From Xylocopa sonorina (Eukaryota > Arthropoda > Insecta > Hymenoptera > Apidae), in contig NC_135207.1 in NCBI RefSeq assembly GCF_050948175.1, forward strand, positions 1,488,001 through 1,552,000: a stretch of 64,000 bases of DNA, given 5' to 3'. The notes below the pieces were generated by a model. It was not told the origin of the DNA, did no database searches, and saw only the letters and a list, made by a program, of their open reading frames with translations. Within the stretch, counting starts at the first letter, position 1, and the number at the start of each line of letters is the position of its first letter. Shown here one piece after another: positions 58,448 to 64,000 of this stretch. Both the position numbers and the translations under genes were made by a program.

Positions 58448-59455
58448 TTCGCATAAATTAATTGCAATAAAATAACGTCAGATTTGCCATCGAAGTAAAT
58501 TATTTGCAATAAAGAAACGTAGGTTTGCTATTCAAGTAAACTAATTGCAATAAAGAAACGTAGATTTGCTATTCAAGTAAATTAATTGCAATAAAGAAAC
58601 GTAGATTTACTATCCAAATAAATTAATTGCAATAAAGAAACGTTAGATTTACTATCGAAGTAAATTATTTGCAATAAAGAAACGTAGATTTGCTATTCAA
58701 GTAAATTAATTGCAATAAAGAAACGTAGATTTGCTATTCAAGTAAATTAATTGCAATAAAGAAACGTAGATTTGCTATCGAAGTAAATTAATTGCAATAA
58801 AGAAACGTTAAATTTACTATCCAAATAAATTAATTGCAATAAAGAAACGTCAGATTTGCTATCGAAGTAAATTAATTGCAATAAGGAAACGTAGATTTAC
58901 TATCGAAGTAAATTAATTGCAATAAAGAAACGTCAGATTTGCTATCGAAGTAAATTAATTGCAATAAAGAAACATAGATTTACTATCTAAATAAATTAAT
59001 TGCAATAAAGAAACGTAGATTTACTATCTGAATAAATTAATTGCAATAAAGAAACGTTAAATTTACTATCCAAATAAATCAATTGCAATAAAGAAACGTT
59101 AGATTCACTATCGAAGTAAATTAATTGCAATAAAGAAACGTAGATTTGCTATCCAAGTAAATTAGTTGCAATAAAGAAACGTCAGATATACTATCCAAAT
59201 GAATTAATTGTAATAAAGAAACGTTAAATTTGCTATCCAAATAAATTATTTGCAATAAAGAAACGTTAGATTTACTATCGAAGCAAATTAATTGCAATAA
59301 AGAAACGTTAGATTTACTATCGAAGCAAATTAATTGCAATAAAGAAACGTCAGATTCACTAACCAAATAAATTAATTGCCATAGAGAAACGACAGATTTA
59401 CTATCCAAATAAATTAATTGTAATAAAGAAACGTTAAATTTACTATCGAAACGAT
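58448..59455 (+). repeat. 41-bp tandem repeat, ~24 copies
   Basis: Unit attaattgcaataaagaaac + gt(c/t)agatttgctat(c/t)(c/g)aagtaa. Variation is concentrated in the last ~18 bp while aattgcaataaagaaacgt is nearly fixed. The 95-codon minus frame inside it (59121-59408) translates the repeat and is not a gene. Confidence 0.97.
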
Positions 59456-60274
59456 TTACTATCGAAGAAGTTTTATACGAATCAGAATTTGCATTCGTAG
59501 AGCAGAAATAAATTTATAATAACAATTGAAAGCTTACGTAACTTCTCATTTATTCGAAATATATAGTCACATAATTTTAGACACTTCTTAATCATTAATC
59601 TTCTCTTTCTTTAATATTGACCTGATATTTCCTGTTTCAAATTTAGCAGTTGTTTTATATAATTGAGAATACATATTTTAACAATAGAGAAACAAAGAAT
59701 TTGAAATAAAAAAGAAATTATCTTGTGATAAGTACAGAATGAAAAAAGTTGTAAATATTATGTAAATAGAGTTTGAAAAGAGATAGAATTGTGTAATACA
59801 TTTTTGAAACTAAATTTGAGAAAAATGGAATTTGTTGACGGTGAAAAAACTATTAAATGAATTAAAATTTGAAAAAGAAATCAAATATCTATCGCAATGT
59901 TTCAGTAAATAAGATAGTTAGCAAATATTCAGCTCTGTTTTATATCTGAGTCGTATCTTCGATAATTTCATTTCAATCTTCGCGATCCTTTGAAAGGGAG
60001 CAAGTTTGCCTCGCGAGGCATAAGAGAGCCACATTGGTTGGAAAATTAATCAACTTTCTGTAGGCGAACCGTGAGCAACTGCCTCTCTTCGTGGCCAGTG
60101 GCCATTAATAATCACTAATAAATCGCCCGTCCTTATTTTCTTCTTTTCTAAGAAAACTGCGAAACTAGGACGAAGATTGGTTAAAGAGATATTTAAATTA
60201 AATTTGAAAAGCAACAAGGTGCCTCGAAGTTTCTAATAAGGATTAATTATATTTAGTTAAAGCGTTATCACGCT
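59456..60274. other. AT-rich DNA with CpG-richer patch at 59970-60150
   Basis: The patch contains ggccagtggccattaataat; no frame or exon supported. Confidence 0.35.
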
Positions 60275-60416
60275 ACGCTTTGGCAGATGTTTACTTCGCA
60301 GGAAGTTGTTCCGCGGAAATTTATGACAGCTAATATTTCGCGCATAATAAAACTCTTTAATCTTCCAAATTAAGCTTTCGAGGAATAATTGAAAAAATAG
60401 AAACAGACGTAAAGAG
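60275..60416 (+). repeat. 142-bp direct repeat flanking an F1 copy, left
   Basis: acgctttggcagatgtttac ... aaacagacgtaaagag is repeated at 61279-61420 with about eight differences. The pair brackets 60417-61278, which contains an inverted F1 derivative. Confidence 0.9.
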
Positions 60417-60589
60417 TATACTTTTATTACTTAGAATTTGTTATTACTAATTAATCGATTACCACTTCTTAACTAAATATTGACAAGTATAATAATTATC
60501 GAGAAACATTTTCTTAAAGTTTCTATCGCATTCTACTTTCTGAATATTCTAAGTCAAAAAAATCAGGAATAAATTCGAAGTCCACTAAA

Positions 60590-61278
60590 AATAGATGGAC
60601 TGCTTCTTTTGTTGCGAGAATATTGAATGTTAGCAGATCTGACAATTAAAAAATATAGGCTAATTATGCAAAGTCTGGGAACGTTTGTACTAATTTATCA
60701 ATATGTAATTTGATTTTATAAAATTCTTTTAGGCGAATTTAATTAAAATAATTGACAATTTTCAGGCTGCAAATGGACTTACACGACTTTCATAATTAGT
60801 CAATTGTAAATATCATTTAATTTCAATTCTGAAATAACAAATATCATTTAAAATATATCTTATATGAATCCAATTTTGTTTATAAATAATAACAAGAAAT
60901 AAAATAGGAATAGCATTTTTTATTACGAACGTTAATTATATTTACATATTGTTAAACTTAACATAAGATATTGGTCTTATTAATTATTTACGTATTATAT
61001 ATTTACATATTGTTAAATTAAAGCAAGATATTGGTCTTATTAATTATTTACGTATTATATATTTACATATTGTTAAATTAAAGCAAGATATTGGTCTTAT
61101 TAATTATTTACGTATTATATATTTACATATTGTTAAATTAAAGCAAGATATTGGTATTATTAATTATTTATGCTGTTCATGTGGCAGTGTTTTGAAATAT
61201 TCATGATGCACAGGAGGTATAGAAGGTAATAGCTGCTGCATAGTCTTATATTATTTCGAATTTTAAATTGAACAATGC
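60590..61278 (-). mobile_element. F1 derivative, inverted, terminal repeats lost
   Basis: Reverse-complement match to 54620-55190 (gcagatctgacaattaaaaa, aatggacttacacgactttc, cttatattatttcgaatttt). Both outer terminal repeats are missing or degenerate. A 60-bp unit is tandemly expanded inside it. Confidence 0.75.
60950..61170 (+). repeat. 60-bp tandem repeat, ~3.5 copies
   Basis: aagatattggtcttattaat ... atttacatattgttaaatta repeats exactly at 60-bp spacing from 60965; copies two and three are identical. Inside the F1 derivative. Confidence 0.95.
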
Positions 61279-61420
61279 ACGCTTTGGCAGATGTTTACTT
61301 CGCAGGAAGCTGTTCCGTGGAAATTTATGACAGCTAATATTTTGCGCGTAATAAAACTCTTTAATCTTCTAAATTAAGCTTTCCAGGAATAATTGAAAAA
61401 ATAGAAACAGACGTAAAGAG
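61279..61420 (+). repeat. 142-bp direct repeat flanking an F1 copy, right
   Basis: Second copy of 60275-60416. It begins exactly where the F1-matching sequence ends. Confidence 0.9.
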
Positions 61421-61820
61421 AATCTCAAACTCTTCCTTTACTAGGAATTACGATATTCGTGATGGGACACTTGTAAGCAGAGAAAAGCTTGATAAACGAG
61501 AAACACTCGCAAGAGAAATAATCCACGATCGTTCACCGTCAAACTGGCGCATTTGACGATTAAATTAAAGATTCTGAAAAAATGGCTGCGTTGGTACAGC
61601 GACACGATAATCACGATGGTACCGTTTTTCATCTCGCATTGTCAGTGATTACGTTGGGGTGATTTTATTCACTGCACGATGAAATTAAGTTATATGAAGA
61701 GAGTTTCTTATTAGAAATTTAATAGCGTGCCATAAAATTCGTTGACGAAAGTGTCAGAAAATATTGTATACTCTGCGTACCTATTCCATACGTAATAGTC
61801 ACCTCTTGTTGGACCCATTT
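61421..61820. other. Unique DNA, no gene assigned
   Basis: A 63-codon minus frame at 61441-61632 starts with ATG but lacks motifs and acceptor/donor borders. Confidence 0.35.
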
Positions 61821-62372
61821 TATTCACTATACAGGTATATAAAATATGACAAGGTATTTTCTCTGAAAATGGGTACTGTATACATGGAAACATGAATTCT
61901 TCTTTAATTAAATTATACAAGAAGGCTAATACTTTAAGGTACAATTTTGGAACAGAGTCTTTTGCTTGAAAAGAAGTCATTCATTTTTATTATTTTTAAT
62001 TTTATTCACTATATAGATACATAAAATGGGACAACGTATTGCCTCTGAAAATGGGCACTGCATACATGGAAGCATGAATTCTTCTTTAATTAAATTGTAC
62101 AAGAAGGCTAATAATTTAAGGCATAACAAATTTGGAACAGAGTCTTTTGCTTAAAGAGAAGTCATCCATTTTTATTATTTTTAATGCTATTCACTGTATA
62201 GATAAATAAAATGTGACAAAGTATTTTCTCTGAAAATGGGTACTGCATACATGAAAGTGATTTCTTCTTTAATTAAATTGTATAAGAAGGCTAATAATTT
62301 AAGGCATAACAAATATGGAACAGAATCTTTGCTTTTGCTTGAAGAGAAATCATCCACTTTTATTATTTTTAA
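61821..62372 (+). repeat. ~184-bp tandem repeat, three copies
   Basis: tattcactatacaggtatat starts units at 61821, 62003 and 62188; each has gaaaatgggtactg(c/t)atacatg, ttcttctttaattaaatt and acagagtcttttgctt. The 89- and 69-codon frames are repeat translations on opposite strands. Confidence 0.95.
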
Positions 62373-63483
62373 TAGAACGGATAATTTTTCTGTTTGTTCT
62401 TTTAAATATTTGTTTGGATCACTTCTTAAATCTCTGTATAATTAAAGAGCAATTCCTCAGACTATTTTTCTTGGGAACAAATTCAGAGGAGCGTCGAGAA
62501 GTAATTAAAACTTGAGAATCATCTTTACATATCTACATATTAATGAGGCTAGTTAGATGTTCCAATTGGCGCGAAAGAATCCGTTTTAAAGTTGTTGCGA
62601 TCTTGAAATTGATACGTAAAATCAAATGTTTATCTGCTTTTTCTCAGTCGTAAACACTTTTCTTGTATTTGTTGTAAAATTCGATCCCTGAAACCTACTT
62701 TCAACTTTTTATTATTTTTCAATCCCTCTTTGAGATTTATTTCAAGAAAAGTATTCTTGTCTGTGTTTCTTCAACTATGTAGAATATTAAAAAATATCTA
62801 AACGTTTTATAGTAAAAATCGTACGACAACTCGTTTCATTTAAAGCACTAGAAATGGATATTTTCTGTTCTTTAAAGTGGCTCCGTTCCCAAATGTTTTG
62901 TGCTAAAAATAATTAGACGCATGGCACTGTTTAATTAAAAAGAAATTTACTTCGATATCCGCAACAGTTTTCAGAAGAAATAGTTAATCGTGCTTTATGC
63001 GTTTCATCCTGTATATTTTTAGATTTGGTAAAAGAGGATTAAATAATTTTTTACTTTTACAAATATCATATAGTATTTTTACAATTGAAAAATTCCGTGC
63101 AGAAATTATATTCAACTGTGCTTGTTGTTTTTATATTTTTTGGAAAAAGGAAGATTAGGATTAAAAGAAAATATTTTTCTCCAAAATATATTAAAACACG
63201 ATATGATTTTTACGAATTGCTATCATAAACCACAGTTTCCTAAACTATGCTCCATGAGAAATTCTGAAAGCGACGTAGAGAACAACGAAACATTGTCTAC
63301 TTTCTTACTAAAAATTGGAAAACCTTGTTTTTTATAGATATGACATAATTATCACTTATTATAACTATAAACTCAAATTTACTTTAATTTTTCTGGTTGG
63401 ATATAGGTGATAGAAAAATTATAAAGTTTATAATTCTATTCAACTAAATACTTTTATTATTAGGCTTAAAAGAACGTTTTTCG
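62373..63483. other. AT-rich DNA, no gene seen
   Basis: Unique AT-rich sequence; short frames are Phe/Leu/Ile-rich. Confidence 0.4.
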
Positions 63484-63707
63484 CTTCGAGAGCTATGCGA
63501 ATTATGAAAATACTCCACAGAAAATCTGGGGTCCTCCCAACTAAGAAAAATGACGACACAAAGTCTGTACGTTTTTTTTTTTTTTGTTTAAACAGTTTGG
63601 GGATCTCTGGAACCGATAAATTTCTTCTTCTGTTTATATACAGGATTCCATTTTTTAACATAATATTCATTTTTGTTTCTATGTTTACCTGTTGAAGTAA
63701 TCCAACA
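63484..63707 (-). repeat. Dispersed repeat family R1, inverted copy 4
   Basis: Reverse complement of the 920-1156 segment; this copy keeps a 76-codon minus frame (63440-63670) whose start resembles that of copies 1 and 3, though copy 2 has a stop early on. Confidence 0.7.
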
Positions 63708-63952
63708 TCCTTAAAAAATTTTGAAACTTAAAAAATTCGAAAATTCCGCAATGAGAAAAATTTTAGAAACACTCTTATAAACCAATTATAACTGATTCTC
63801 ATTAAACTAATATATTGAATTCCATGAAACACTTTAACAAACTCTATATAAGCTCAAGCATCAATTAAAAAGAAGAGAAAGTACAAAAAAATAATTTTAA
63901 ATCATCAAAACGAATTCTTTATTGTACATAAAACGTTTATGTTGGAAATGAA

Positions 63953-64000
63953 TTTTATAAATAACTAATAACGATTCATTTTTCTATAATGTTCTTTATT
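63953..64000 (+). repeat. Dispersed repeat family R2, copy 3, cut by window end
   Basis: ttttataaataactaataac ... ataatgttctttatt matches the start of 9530-9782 and continues past the window. Confidence 0.7.

Noticed and set aside
59121..59408. 95-codon minus frame with regular repeats
   Set aside because: A direct translation of the 41-bp satellite, where an unbroken frame arises by drift of repeat units.
58448..59455. CRISPR array
   Set aside because: Regular units with a constant and a variable half look superficially similar, but the variable parts are alternative states of one sequence, not unique spacers, there are no cas genes, and the DNA is eukaryotic.
61711..62445. Frames of 89 and 69 codons
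   Set aside because: They lie in successive copies of the ~184-bp repeat on opposite strands, so neither is conserved.
1..64000. tRNA or rRNA genes
   Set aside because: No GGTTCRANTCC-type B box paired with an A box, and no rRNA-like conserved blocks, were seen on either strand by eye; a covariance search would be decisive.

Overview
The window looks like a gene-poor, AT-rich piece of an insect nuclear genome, most likely hymenopteran (bee, ant or wasp). The reasons are: long AT-rich tracts broken by CpG-rich islands of 0.3-0.8 kb; a short interstitial run of the arthropod telomeric unit TTAGG inside a dispersed repeat; abundant small DNA-transposon remnants (mariner-like, pogo-like, hAT-like, and TTAA-inserting piggyBac-like MITEs); and no bacterial-style gene packing. 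This is inference; no marker gene is present. No complete protein-coding gene can be supported. Nearly all open frames are short and lie in low-complexity DNA, in tandem repeats or in CpG-rich islands where both strands stay open by chance.

Layout. 0-9.5 kb: AT-rich DNA with a candidate TATA promoter (2.29 kb), a CpG island (2.4-3.2 kb), a decaying ~120-bp tandem array (3.2-4.3 kb), a GCGCATACA minisatellite (6.6-6.9 kb), a mosaic mariner-like MITE (7.5-7.9 kb) and a tandem duplication of a dispersed repeat (8.4-9.2 kb). 9.5-20 kb: a candidate terminal coding exon at 11.05 kb with a strong 3' splice signal, dispersed repeats shared between 12.1/18.5 kb and 16.2/26.2 kb, a broken coding-like stretch at 18.1-18.4 kb, and two TTAA MITEs (14.8 and 19.1 kb). 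20-35 kb: a TTAA-type element carrying repeated TATA-core palindromes (20.2-20.8 kb), a 96-bp satellite (22.9-23.7 kb), an hAT-like MITE (29.5 kb), a GA-rich microsatellite (30.1-30.5 kb), two inverted copies of a deleted pogo-like element flanking a CpG island (31.5-34.1 kb), and a fold-back element (35.2 kb). 35-47 kb: a decayed mariner-type element with a recognisable transposase tail (38.3-38.9 kb), several 2-3-copy duplications, two further TTAA MITEs side by side (45.7-46.4 kb), and CpG islands. 47-64 kb: dense tandem arrays (58, 34, 130, 55, ~198, ~176, 41, 60 and ~184 bp units) interleaved with a TIR element family, one copy of which (51.2-52.5 kb) keeps a coding fragment I cannot place.

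Working relations. Nothing here forms a pathway or operon. The most informative signals are (1) a 16-bp palindrome with a TATA core, in two or more copies in four TTAA-associated elements, whose arms differ while staying complementary; (2) the 51.2 kb element with an unassigned ORF and its deletion derivatives; (3) a MITE whose two ends belong to two different families; and (4) the 176-bp array with higher-order order of unit types. CpG islands are the best places to look for regulatory DNA of a gene outside the window or for small exons.
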